NCBI GenBank assembly: GCA_003979345.1 | Contig: RYVZ01000025.1 | Location: 886 to 47,947 of the forward strand | Length of the DNA stretch: 47,062 nucleotides | Origin: Lachnospiraceae bacterium | GTDB taxonomy: Bacteria > Bacillota > Clostridia > Lachnospirales > Lachnospiraceae | Reading direction: 5' to 3' | In this document: positions 1 to 8,201 of the stretch, in pieces | How the letters are laid out: every line of letters begins with the position of its first letter | How positions within the stretch are numbered: position 1 is the stretch's first letter | Notes under the pieces: generated by a model | Seen by the model: the letters and a program-made list of their open reading frames with translations, nothing else | The model's database searches: none | Told to the model about the DNA's origin: nothing | Program-made: the position numbers and the translations under genes

Positions 1-336
1 ATCAGCAGAACCCGAACGCTCAGTTTAACAATGCTCAGGGATATCAGCAGAACCCAAACGCCCAGTTTAACAACGCTCAAGGATATCAGCAGAACCCGAA
101 CGCTCAGTTTAACAACGCTCAGGGGTATCAGCAGAACCCGAACGCTCAGTTTAACAATGCTCAGGGATATCAGCAGAACCCGAACGCTCAGTTTAACAAC
201 GCTCAGGGATATCAGCAGAACCCGAACGCCCAGTTTAACAATGCTCAGGGATATCAGCAGAACCCAAACGCTCAGTTTAACAATGCTCAGGGATATCAGC
301 AGAACCCGAACGCCCAGTTTGGCGGCGCCCAGTCCT
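1..336 (+). repeat. 42-bp tandem repeat, about 8 copies, coding
   Basis: Units begin at 1, 43, 85, 127, 169, 211, 253 and 295 and are exactly 42 bases long. They differ only by scattered, mostly third-position changes (for example AAC/AAT, GCC/GCT, CAG/CAA). The last unit diverges in its second half, where Phe-Asn-Asn becomes Phe-Gly-Gly. The array is in frame with the membrane protein that ends at 1973 and continues past the left edge of the window. Near identity at the DNA level suggests recent expansion by slippage or unequal exchange, so copy number may vary between strains. Confidence 0.95.
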
Positions 337-1973
337 TTACGCAGGGCTTTCAGAATATGACCGGGGGTAACGGAAATACCGCATATGGAGCAGGCACAAA
401 TCAGCCAAACTCCCAATATTATAATGGTCAGAATTACCAGCAGAATCCTTATTATGTAAACTCGGCTTCCATTCCGCCTGCAGCCGCCCCGAAGAAAAAA
501 TCAAAAAAGATGATATGGATTCCAATCGTCAGTGTCGTACTTGTCGCTGCCATTGCAGTCGGGATCTATTTCCTTGTGTCTAAAAAAACGCATGATCCAC
601 AGGAAGTCATTTCGACCGCCATGGCAAACACTTTCGCTGCAGAACGTACAGAAACTGCCACCGGCTGGCTGCAGTCACAGAATCTGTCCACCCTTGCACA
701 GGGCGACTCCTATCAGGTCAATTCGGATATCACGATCGACAAGCTGAGCGGCTCGCTCGCTGATGATATCAGTATGTTGGAAGGGATCGGTATTACTTCT
801 TCTGCTGCGCTTGATATGAATGCCGCGCGCTATGCAGGAAGCGGAAGCATCCTGTATAACGGAACATCCTATATTGATTATGAAATTTATGCCTATGACG
901 ATTATATGGCGATTGCCTGCCCCAGTCTGTTCGAAGGTTATTTGGAATTTAAGACAAGCAGCTTTGGTATGGATTTCAATAATTCTCCGCTCGCTGAAGC
1001 ATTAGATACACAGCTTGATCCCACACTCGCATTTCAGTTTTTTGAATTGTTCAGCACGGCTCAGGAAGCAGAAACGGAAGTTCCCCGGGAATTCCAGGAA
1101 TTTTTTGATTCTATCCGCTATGAAGAGGGCGACAAAAAAGATCTGCAGGTAAACGGAAAAAATCAGACCTGTCAGGGATACCGGATCGTCGTTCCGCATG
1201 AATCATTAGAAGATCTTCTTCATTACTTCTGTGAATATATGGGCGAGCTCGGCACACCGGTTGATTATGCGGAAATTGCCCCAATCCTTCCCCGTGAAGA
1301 TTTTGTGATGAATGTCTATGTTGATAACAAGGGACGCATGGCACGTTTTTCTTTCAGTCTTCCCATTGAAGCAGCCCAGACAGAATTAAACTGCCAGATC
1401 GATTTTACCGGACTCGGCGACAATCCGGCTGATCATGTGACCGGCAGTTTCACGCTGAACGTGGATGGTTATTCTTATGGTCTCAGCTTTGAGAGCACCA
1501 CAAATACCTCCGATGCAGTCACGACACAGAACACGACAATATCCGTTGACGTCTCCGGCATTTCCGTTGCGAACGCAACGTATGTCTCCACGTTTGATAC
1601 ACAGACGAAAACGGCTCATGCGGATCTGTCGGTTTCTGCAATGTATACGTCTATTCTCTCAATGAACATGGACTATTCTTATACGGATATTGTTCCAGGA
1701 GAGCGCTTTACGCTCAATATTGACGATATGACCTTTGATATCGCAGGCGAGCTTACCGTCGGTCTGTCCGGTTCTACTACGATTTCTAAGCTGAGCGGTC
1801 CCGTTTCAGAGCCATCCGGCACAAAGTATGATCTCTTCACAATGACGGAAGATGATTTCACCACTCTCACGTCAGAAATCTACCATAATATCATTGAGGG
1901 GCCGATTGGGAGTCTGATCATGGAATATTATCAGCTTGACGATTATCTGCCGTACGGGGAAACCGACTGGTAA
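1..1973 (+). CDS. Q/N-rich tandem-repeat membrane protein, 5' end outside window
   Basis: The reading frame is already open at position 3 and ends with TAA at 1971-1973, so the true start lies upstream. The visible part begins with about eight copies of a 14-residue unit (QNPNAQFNNAQGYQ), followed by a further Q/N/Y-rich linker. A basic stretch (KKKSKK) then leads into one strong transmembrane helix encoded at about 510-578. About 460 residues follow that should lie outside the cytoplasm; they are rich in Ser, Thr and Asp and look beta-rich. The probable layout is a cytoplasmic low-complexity N-terminus, one membrane anchor and an extracellular domain. I do not recognise the extracellular domain. 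Related clostridial proteins often start with a zinc ribbon, which cannot be checked here. Two ABC-2 permeases follow directly (gap 13 bases), so they probably share a transcript. An ATG at 357 is in frame but lies after the repeats and is not the likely start. Confidence 0.85.
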   Translation, partial: QQNPNAQFNNAQGYQQNPNAQFNNAQGYQQNPNAQFNNAQGYQQNPNAQFNNAQGYQQNPNAQFNNAQGYQQNPNAQFNNAQGYQQNPNAQFNNAQGYQQNPNAQFGGAQSFTQGFQNMTGGNGNTAYGAGTNQPNSQYYNGQNYQQNPYYVNSASIPPAAAPKKKSKKMIWIPIVSVVLVAAIAVGIYFLVSKKTHDPQEVISTAMANTFAAERTETATGWLQSQNLSTLAQGDSYQVNSDITIDKLSGSLADDISMLEGIGITSSAALDMNAARYAGSGSILYNGTSYIDYEIYAYDDYMAIACPSLFEGYLEFKTSSFGMDFNNSPLAEALDTQLDPTLAFQFFELFSTAQEAETEVPREFQEFFDSIRYEEGDKKDLQVNGKNQTCQGYRIVVPHESLEDLLHYFCEYMGELGTPVDYAEIAPILPREDFVMNVYVDNKGRMARFSFSLPIEAAQTELNCQIDFTGLGDNPADHVTGSFTLNVDGYSYGLSFESTTNTSDAVTTQNTTISVDVSGISVANATYVSTFDTQTKTAHADLSVSAMYTSILSMNMDYSYTDIVPGERFTLNIDDMTFDIAGELTVGLSGSTTISKLSGPVSEPSGTKYDLFTMTEDDFTTLTSEIYHNIIEGPIGSLIMEYYQLDDYLPYGETDW

Positions 1974-1986
1974 TAGCAGGAAAATT

Positions 1987-3222
1987 ATGAAACAGCATGG
2001 CATCTATCTTTTTTATCAACTGAAAAGGGCTCTGCGGCACGGACCGCAGATGTTACTTGGAGCAATTGTACTGGCGGTCTTTGCCGGTACAATTGCTTTT
2101 TGTGCCATAAAAGAAATAGAATCCACGGAACACCCTGTTTCCGTTCCTGTCGCCGTCGTGGTCGAGGACCAGTCGGACATCATGAATCTCCTGCTCTCTT
2201 TTCTCGCCGACATGCAGAGCACCGGACATTTTATATTCCGTGTGATGACGGAGCAAAATGCATACAATGCTCTGGAGGACGGTTCTGCTGCTGCCGTCAT
2301 GCTCGTTCCAAAAAATTTAATCGAAGGCATCATGGACGGAACAAATCTTCATGTCCAGGTCCTTCTGTCCGAAAAAAACGCGCTCGCCGCGATTCTTCTT
2401 CAGGAGCTTTCCGCAGCAGGAGCAAAAATGCTTTCTGCTGCGCAGGCAGGCACTTATACAATGACAACGCTCTATCGTATCGCAGACAGAACAGATGCAC
2501 TTTCCGAAGCTTATATGGAGCTTGATCTGCGAAACCTGAACTATGCACTTTCAAGAGGTGATCTGTTCCATGTCGTTCGCGCTAACGCAACCGGTGAGGA
2601 ATCTGTTCTGACTTATTATCTTTCCTCTGGCATTCTGTTGTTTCTTTTGTTATTTGGCATCTGTTATCTCTCTTTTTACGGAAAAAGCAACGCTGCCTGC
2701 CATGCAAAGGAACGCGCCTGCGGCATCGGCTATCCGACTGTACTGCTCGGGCGTTTTGGCGGCATTCTGATCTATCAGCTTTTTCTGCTCTTCATTTTTG
2801 TCGCTTTTATGCCTTATCTTGCGCATACATTTTTGATTTCGTTCCGGCAATGCCTGTTCATGCTTTGGTTATCTGCTCTGCTTTTATTCGGGATCAGTGC
2901 GTTTTTCTTTTTTCTTTATGAATTGATCCCCTCTCCGGGACATGCCATGTTACTGTTATTTTTGGTATCTATTGTCATGATGCTTATAAGCGGCTGTTTT
3001 GTACCAAATGCATTTCTGCCTGTATGGTGCAGGAATATCGCCGCCGTTTTGCCTGTGCGCCATTGGATGCAGGCGCTGTTTTCCATTTTGGACATTCCTG
3101 CGCACGCCGCTTCGGATCATGACGTTATAAACCGTAACATATTACTGATTTTTGCTTATGCCGCTCTCTTTCTTTCCGGCGGCTGTCTTGCACACATACT
3201 CCATGCCAAAAAGCATGGCTGA
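1987..3222 (+). CDS. ABC-2 type transporter permease
   Basis: The 411-residue product has one N-terminal membrane helix (about residues 20-40), a roughly 190-residue extracytoplasmic domain, then five further hydrophobic helices. This is the topology of ABC-2 type permeases such as the YhgE/YhaP-like and DrrB-like groups. ATG 1987 is chosen because it follows the stop of the upstream gene by 13 bases and has a GCAGGA ribosome site. The longer in-frame form from 1936 would overlap the previous gene. No ATP-binding partner is present in the window, so the ATPase may lie to the left or be encoded elsewhere. The substrate cannot be predicted. A small inverted repeat (CCATGC/GCATGG, 3201-3218) sits over the last codons. 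Confidence 0.8.
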   Translation: MKQHGIYLFYQLKRALRHGPQMLLGAIVLAVFAGTIAFCAIKEIESTEHPVSVPVAVVVEDQSDIMNLLLSFLADMQSTGHFIFRVMTEQNAYNALEDGSAAAVMLVPKNLIEGIMDGTNLHVQVLLSEKNALAAILLQELSAAGAKMLSAAQAGTYTMTTLYRIADRTDALSEAYMELDLRNLNYALSRGDLFHVVRANATGEESVLTYYLSSGILLFLLLFGICYLSFYGKSNAACHAKERACGIGYPTVLLGRFGGILIYQLFLLFIFVAFMPYLAHTFLISFRQCLFMLWLSALLLFGISAFFFFLYELIPSPGHAMLLLFLVSIVMMLISGCFVPNAFLPVWCRNIAAVLPVRHWMQALFSILDIPAHAASDHDVINRNILLIFAYAALFLSGGCLAHILHAKKHG

Positions 3223-3287
3223 ATGAAAAAGCATAACCATGCAATCGCGAAACACCTAAAAAGCAAAAGTGATGAAAGGAGTCCCAC

Positions 3288-4316
3288 ATGCGCTGTCTTC
3301 TTTATATGTTCCTTAACTTCAAGCGCTGCTTGAAACGTCCTGCAATGCTTGTACTCCTCCTCCTTTTTCCGCTTTTCTCCCTGATATACCAGCGGCTTGG
3401 CACGGATCGTGAGCAGGGACTCCTGGTTTATGTCTATGCCGGAAGTGAGGACTCGTTCTGCACCAGTCTTACCCAGAAACTCACACAGCGCACAGGCGTC
3501 GTCACCTTTGCGCAGGCAGACTCGGAAGAAGCACTCTATCATGCCGTTATGACAGGAGAGGCAGAATGCGGTTATGTATTCCATTCAGGACTTGTAGATG
3601 CGTTAAACGCCGGAAACAAGCAGAATCTGATCGATCTTGTTATTTCTTCCGAAACCACGCTTGCAGATGTGACTAACGAAATCGTTTACGCCGAATTATT
3701 TGAAGAATATTCGCTTGCGATCCTGACGGATTATCTGCTCGCCGACGGCGTGTTGGAAAACCCTTCTCTAAGCGAAATTGAATCTCTCTATCGTGAAAAT
3801 ATGGTCAACGGTTCCACCTTTGCATTTGATTATACCGGCTCCTACTCGACCTATCACGGCATCCGCAGCGGCTTGAGCAGTCAGGTCTTAAAGGGACTCT
3901 GCAGTATCCTGGTCCTGCTTAGCGGTTTTTTAGGACTGCTCAATTACTCCGGCAATGCAGACGCACAGATCTATTGTGCTGTTACAAAAACCGGACGAAA
4001 ATTTCTGCTTTTTGCAGAATTATTTCCTCCGGTCCTGCTCACGACACTTGCCGCCATATTCAGTCTGTTTTTTTCGGGTATCTCAAGCGGCGGGGCTGCT
4101 CTGTTACGCCTGATTGGATACGCGCTGCTCGTGATCCTGTTTTGTTCCCTGCTCTATGTGATCCTGCGCAAAAAAGCGATCATTCTGTTTCTGATTCCGT
4201 TTTATCTGCTCGGATGTCTGATCTTTACACCCGTATTTATTGATATTGCCACTTTTGTTCCGGCGCTCAGGCCGGTCTGCTTCATCTTTCTGCCCTACTA
4301 TTTTTTGGTTTCTTAA
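3288..4316 (+). CDS. ABC-2 type transporter permease, probably lacking its last helix
   Basis: This 342-residue protein is a second ABC-2 type permease. It has an N-terminal helix, a soluble domain of about 170 residues, then helices covering roughly residues 205-230, 240-265, 270-295 and 298-325. ATG 3288 follows an AAAGGAG ribosome site. Compared with the preceding permease it stops about 50 residues early: after the Leu-Arg-Pro-Val element near the C-terminus, the final loop and sixth helix present in the neighbour are missing. Its TAA (4314-4316) shares bases with the stop codon of the convergent VWA gene. This could be a natural short form or a truncation created when the downstream sequence was replaced. 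The two permeases probably act as a heterodimer with an unseen ATPase. Confidence 0.75.
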   Translation: MRCLLYMFLNFKRCLKRPAMLVLLLLFPLFSLIYQRLGTDREQGLLVYVYAGSEDSFCTSLTQKLTQRTGVVTFAQADSEEALYHAVMTGEAECGYVFHSGLVDALNAGNKQNLIDLVISSETTLADVTNEIVYAELFEEYSLAILTDYLLADGVLENPSLSEIESLYRENMVNGSTFAFDYTGSYSTYHGIRSGLSSQVLKGLCSILVLLSGFLGLLNYSGNADAQIYCAVTKTGRKFLLFAELFPPVLLTTLAAIFSLFFSGISSGGAALLRLIGYALLVILFCSLLYVILRKKAIILFLIPFYLLGCLIFTPVFIDIATFVPALRPVCFIFLPYYFLVS

Positions 4317-5524
4317 TGTTTCGGCTGCATCAGATTCCTCATGGCATCGTTTAAGCCCTTCACCGTCAATTTATACATTGGCAGAAGTCCCTTGATCGCA
4401 GTCTCCGCCTCCCGCCACGGCGCATTGCCCGGCGCCATCTTCGGATTCATCCAAACGATCTTCTTATAATGACGCTTCATTAACTGCAGCCATTCCCAGC
4501 CGGACAACCCGCCATTCGGTCCGCGGTAATTCCCGTCTTTCGCGTACAGTTCCTCAGGCGCCATCGCCGCATCGCCCACGATCAGCACTTTATAATCGCT
4601 GTCCAGATTTCGGAACATCCATTCGGTGTCGATCCAGTCTCCGTTCTCGCATTCCGGCGTACGGTATACCTTGCTGTATATGCAATTATGGAAAAAATAG
4701 CATTTCATATCCTTAAAATGATTGGATTTATTGACAGATTGAAAAAGTTCGTTCAACAGCGAACTATACGGGATCATCGTACCGCCCGAATCCATTAAAA
4801 GAAGAAGCTTGACCGCATTTTTTCTGGGTTTCTGCATAACGATCTGCAGACATCCCCCGTTATTGCAGGTCTTGTCGACCGTACTGTCAATATCGAGCTC
4901 GCTCTCCGGTATGTCAAGTCTGGTCGAAAACTGACGCAGCCGCTTAAATGCAAGCTGGAACTGCCTGTTCGTCAGCACTCTGTCATCCCTGAAATCGCGA
5001 TATTTGCGCTCTCCGACCACCTCGAATGCCGACTGATACCCTGTCTTTCCTCCGACGCGGATACCGCCCATATTTCCGCCCGTATTTCCGAACTGCGTCT
5101 TGCCCATCGTACCAATCCAAAAACTTCCGCCGTTATGTTCGGAATCCTGATCTTTTAAGCGATCCTTGAACGTATCCTCAACATCCTCTTTGTCTACATG
5201 CATCGCTTCGCCCTCGATCTGATTCATATAATCCCTGTTCATCTCATGAAACAGATCGTTCATATCCTCTTTATTCAGCCATGAGAGCATCGTCTCTGTA
5301 ATTCCCGGCGTCAGCTTTCTTGTCTTAAAGCATTCTTCGAATGTCATGTCAAATTTATCATAGTCCGTCTCGCTCTTAACGAGGATCATCCTGGCAAGAT
5401 AGTAAAACCCGGTCATACTTGACTCATGCAGGCCTTTCGTAAGAGCCTCCTGAAGCGTCAGCCATTCTCCGAGAGAAACTTCCAGTCCGTTCTTTCTAAG
5501 CTGATAAAAAAATTCACTGAACAT
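4313..5524 (-). CDS. VWA domain protein (CoxE-like), partner of MoxR ATPase
   Basis: This 403-residue cytoplasmic protein is preceded by GGAGAG four bases before its ATG. The N-terminal half is helical. A Gly-rich linker lies near residues 132-162, and a von Willebrand A-like domain starts near residue 238. The metal-site motif reads DSGGT (245-249) instead of the classic DxSxS; Gly at the third position is, as I recall, typical of the COG3825-like VWA family. It lies 37 bases downstream of a MoxR-type AAA+ ATPase gene in the same direction. MoxR-VWA pairs generally act together as chaperones that insert metals or cofactors or remodel a target complex. The target is unknown here because no obvious client enzyme is nearby. 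No signal peptide or membrane helix is visible. Confidence 0.82.
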   Translation of the reverse strand: MFSEFFYQLRKNGLEVSLGEWLTLQEALTKGLHESSMTGFYYLARMILVKSETDYDKFDMTFEECFKTRKLTPGITETMLSWLNKEDMNDLFHEMNRDYMNQIEGEAMHVDKEDVEDTFKDRLKDQDSEHNGGSFWIGTMGKTQFGNTGGNMGGIRVGGKTGYQSAFEVVGERKYRDFRDDRVLTNRQFQLAFKRLRQFSTRLDIPESELDIDSTVDKTCNNGGCLQIVMQKPRKNAVKLLLLMDSGGTMIPYSSLLNELFQSVNKSNHFKDMKCYFFHNCIYSKVYRTPECENGDWIDTEWMFRNLDSDYKVLIVGDAAMAPEELYAKDGNYRGPNGGLSGWEWLQLMKRHYKKIVWMNPKMAPGNAPWREAETAIKGLLPMYKLTVKGLNDAMRNLMQPKH

Positions 5525-5561
5525 CGCACTCTCCGTTTTTTTGATTTACCCGTGAAACCGG

Positions 5562-6380
5562 TTACAGCTTCGCCTTCTCCTGATTTACAGTCTCCAAGTC
5601 CTCATCCTTTTTGACAATGACGCCGATAAACGGCAGTTCTTTCCGGATACGGTCCGCCGTGATCCCGCCGATCTGGAGCGCATTAATCCAGTCGATCAGC
5701 TCCGAGGTACTTGGCTTCTTACGAATATCGCGCATCGTACGGATCTGATAGAACACATTCATTGCCTGCTCAAGCAGATTCCCCTCCACATCAGGATAAT
5801 GCGTGCGTACGATCTGTTCCATCAGTTCTTTATCCGGAAAGTCGATATAATGAAAAATGCAGCGTCTGAGGAATGCGTCAGGCAGTTCTTTCTCCGCATT
5901 AGATGTAATGATCACGATCGGACGATGCTTTGCCTTTACGGTGCGCCGCGTCTCATGAATATAAAATTCCATTTGATCTAATTCCCACAAAAGATCGTTC
6001 GGAAATTCCAGATCCGCCTTATCGATCTCGTCGATCAGCAGAATGACCTGCTCCTCGCTCTCAAATGCCTCTCCAAGCTTTCCAAGCTTGATATAGCGTG
6101 CAATATCACTCACACCCTCTTCGCCGAACTGACCGTCGTAAAGCCGCTGGATCGTATCATAGACATATAATCCCTCCTGCGCCTTCGTCGTCGATTTGAT
6201 ATTCCATATATAAAGCTTTTTGCCGAGCGCGTTGGCAACCGCCTGTGCCAGCATGGTCTTGCCCGTCCCGGGTTCTCCTTTGATCAGCAGGGGTTTCTGC
6301 AATGCGATCGCCACATTCACACTCGCCATTAACTGTTCACTCGCTACATATTCGTTTGTACCCTTAAAATTCTGTTCCAT
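5562..6380 (-). CDS. MoxR-family AAA+ ATPase
   Basis: The 272-residue protein has a Walker A motif GEPGTGKT (residues 35-42), a Walker B LLIDEID (114-120) and a sensor 1 region with a conserved Ser-Asn pair near residue 155, followed by a paired-arginine segment. The length and motif order fit MoxR ATPases, which hydrolyse ATP to remodel partner proteins. The gene is transcribed leftward, directly ahead of a VWA-domain gene, which is the usual MoxR module. The ATG at 6380 follows a GCAGGGA site at short spacing. The divergent neighbour is metF. No regulator or client gene adjoins the pair, so its biological target cannot be read from context. Confidence 0.9.
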   Translation of the reverse strand: MEQNFKGTNEYVASEQLMASVNVAIALQKPLLIKGEPGTGKTMLAQAVANALGKKLYIWNIKSTTKAQEGLYVYDTIQRLYDGQFGEEGVSDIARYIKLGKLGEAFESEEQVILLIDEIDKADLEFPNDLLWELDQMEFYIHETRRTVKAKHRPIVIITSNAEKELPDAFLRRCIFHYIDFPDKELMEQIVRTHYPDVEGNLLEQAMNVFYQIRTMRDIRKKPSTSELIDWINALQIGGITADRIRKELPFIGVIVKKDEDLETVNQEKAKL

Positions 6381-6488
6381 GATTCCCTGCCTTCCATTTC
6401 TAATATTCTGTTTTGGTGTAATGACTCAGGCAGCCCGCCCCGTGAAGCCGGAATTGTATCTCTATACAGCCTGACATGCAGGGCGCGC

Positions 6489-6517
6489 TTGAATTTATCC
6501 TGATTTCATGTTACGAT
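6489..6517 (+). promoter_or_regulatory. Probable sigma-A promoter of metF
   Basis: TTGAAT (6489-6494) and TACGAT (6512-6517) are separated by 17 bases, and the metF start lies 45 bases downstream of the -10 box. A 7-base inverted repeat ATTTCAT/ATGAAAT flanks the -10 region and could be an operator, but that is speculative. No SAM or T-box type leader is recognisable in the short distance to the gene. Confidence 0.55.
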
Positions 6518-6562
6518 ATTCAAGTATGAAATTCAAGAAAAAGTTCTATTTTGGAGGCTATT

Positions 6563-7417
6563 ATGATTGCTGATTTGTTAAATAACAAGAAAAAAACGCT
6601 CTCTTTTGAGGTATTTCCCCCGAAAAAAGACGAAGAATTTGACAACGCATTTGAAGTAATGGACAAGCTCAGCGCTCTTCATCCCGATTTCATCAGCGTG
6701 ACCTATGGTGCGGGGGGCAGCCGCTCTAAAAAGACACTTGATATTGCGGGCTATATCCAAAATACGCTCCATACCGATGCGCTTGCACATATGACCTGTG
6801 TTGGTTCCACCATTGCTTCGATCGACGAAAACATCCGCGAAATGAAGATTCGCGGCGTACGCAACATTCTTGCCCTTCGCGGTGACCGCCCTGATTCAAT
6901 GACGGATGAGCAATACAATTCCCGCGAATTTGAACACGCTTCCGACTTGATGGAGCATCTGTGCAAAAGCCTGGAACTGACACTGGCAGCTGCGTGCTAT
7001 CCCGAAAAGCATTTTGAGGCTCCTGATCTTGCCACTGATCTCTCTTACATGAAGCAAAAGGAAGAAACCGGCGCGAGACTGTTTATTTCCCAGCTCTTTT
7101 TTGACAATAGCTGCTTTTATAAATTTGTCGATGCTGCGCGCAGCATTGGTGTAACCGCGCCGATCCTGCCCGGCATTATGCCGATCACCAGCATCAATCA
7201 GATCACGCGCACCGTCTCTTTGTCCGGCTCCTCCATTCCGAAAGCGCTCTCGGATATGATTGCCAATTATAGTGATAAACCCGATGACCTCAGGAAAGCA
7301 GGAATCGAATTTGCCGTCTCCCAGATCCGTGATCTGAAGGCACATGGTGCCGACGGTATTCATCTATACACAATGAACCGCCCGAAAACAACAAAAGAAA
7401 TCGTGGATGCCATTTAA
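6563..7417 (+). CDS. metF: Methylenetetrahydrofolate reductase
   Basis: The 284-residue protein matches the short single-domain MetF family, which interconverts 5,10-methylene- and 5-methyl-tetrahydrofolate with an FAD cofactor. It supplies methyl groups for methionine synthesis and, in acetogens, for the Wood-Ljungdahl methyl branch. Visible family signatures are the N-terminal SFEVFPPK segment, the VTYGAGGS region near residue 45, the LRGDRP loop near residue 104 and the ISQLFFD segment near residue 180. ATG 6563 is preferred to an upstream TTG because GGAGG (6553-6557) lies five bases before it. The gene stands alone, reads against its neighbours and ends in a hairpin that contains its stop codon. 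Confidence 0.95.
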   Translation: MIADLLNNKKKTLSFEVFPPKKDEEFDNAFEVMDKLSALHPDFISVTYGAGGSRSKKTLDIAGYIQNTLHTDALAHMTCVGSTIASIDENIREMKIRGVRNILALRGDRPDSMTDEQYNSREFEHASDLMEHLCKSLELTLAAACYPEKHFEAPDLATDLSYMKQKEETGARLFISQLFFDNSCFYKFVDAARSIGVTAPILPGIMPITSINQITRTVSLSGSSIPKALSDMIANYSDKPDDLRKAGIEFAVSQIRDLKAHGADGIHLYTMNRPKTTKEIVDAI

Positions 7418-7436
7418 GGGCTCCACGATTTCTTTT
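7393..7436. terminator. Bidirectional intrinsic terminator containing the metF stop codon
   Basis: A perfect 15-base stem, AAAAGAAATCGTGGA (7393-7407) with its complement at 7422-7436, encloses a 14-base loop that holds the metF TAA (7415-7417). The stem ends are an A-run on one side and a T-run on the other, so it can terminate metF from the left and the lipoprotein gene (ending at 7441) from the right. Confidence 0.9.
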
Positions 7437-7440
7437 GCTC

Positions 7441-8115
7441 TCATTCTCCGGCATCTTCGTCCTGCGTATAAGAACGCTCTTCAACAACCGTCAGATACAG
7501 GACGCGCTGCCCCTCATCCACCTCAACCTCATACAGATAGAAGCAGTCTGTCTTTAACAAAAGCAGCCTGCAGTGATCCCCTTTCCCCCGAAAACAGTAA
7601 AAGAAAGAGATCTCCTCCCCCGTCTCTTTTCCCAGCGCATCGAACTGGTCAGACTCTCTTCCAAGCCCTTCCGCCAGAAGTTCCACCTTCGCCATAGAGT
7701 TTTGGTTCGTATATACAACGTCCCATACCCCCGTCATCGTATCTGAGGTCGCGCCGAGCAGATCAAGTGTCATATGCTGCCCGCTGTCCGAAAGTTCATA
7801 ACGGCAGATCACATATGCCTGTGATTCCTCCTCATACAGTGAGATCAAAAAATCCGACAGTTTGCGATACGGATAGGCGCCAAGCAGCTCCCCGTCATGG
7901 TAGATCCGAAATTCTTCCGGATCGATCTCTGCGGTATCTTCCTCAATATAGCTGCCATATTGATAAAAAGATAATAAAAACGTCTCATAATTTGAAACGG
8001 TGATCGTCTCCACCGCGTCTTCTTCTTTTTTTCCGCAGCCTGCCGCGGCAAGCAGTATGAGCAATGTGCAAAGTGCTGCCGCACACCATTTCTTTTTATC
8101 GGCGCGGCTGTCCAT
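7441..8115 (-). CDS. Putative lipoprotein
   Basis: The 224-residue product has a lipoprotein signal: a basic N-terminus, a hydrophobic core and the lipobox LAAAGC with Cys at about residue 27. ATG 8115 is chosen because an AGGAGGT site lies eight bases upstream; a second ATG directly after that site is too close to use. The mature part is acidic, with alternating short strands, and shows no domain I recognise. It should be anchored to the outer face of the membrane. It is last in a leftward run (DUF512, der, plsY, gpsA, zinc-ribbon protein) and ends against the shared terminator at 7393-7436. Its function is unknown. Confidence 0.8.
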   Translation of the reverse strand: MDSRADKKKWCAAALCTLLILLAAAGCGKKEEDAVETITVSNYETFLLSFYQYGSYIEEDTAEIDPEEFRIYHDGELLGAYPYRKLSDFLISLYEEESQAYVICRYELSDSGQHMTLDLLGATSDTMTGVWDVVYTNQNSMAKVELLAEGLGRESDQFDALGKETGEEISFFYCFRGKGDHCRLLLLKTDCFYLYEVEVDEGQRVLYLTVVEERSYTQDEDAGE

Positions 8116-8201
8116 ATCTGCATACCTCCTTCCGACTCTATGTACCCTTTCGCTGCCTTTCAAAGAAGAACATCCCTCTGTAAATGTCTTACCAGAATTC
8201 A

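Noticed and set aside
1..336. Regularly repeated DNA resembling a CRISPR array
   Set aside because: Units are 42 bases head-to-tail with no unique spacers, and they keep one open reading frame in phase with a membrane protein.
31..360. 109-residue Arg/Thr/Ser repeat frame
   Set aside because: Out-of-frame reading of the 42-bp repeats; the in-phase frame continues into the real membrane protein.
3201..3218. Hairpin CCATGC/GCATGG as a terminator between the permease genes
   Set aside because: The stem is only six bases, lies in coding sequence and has no T-run.
6381..6562. Possible SAM-type riboswitch before metF
   Set aside because: The distance from promoter to start is about 45 bases and no conserved SAM aptamer elements are visible.
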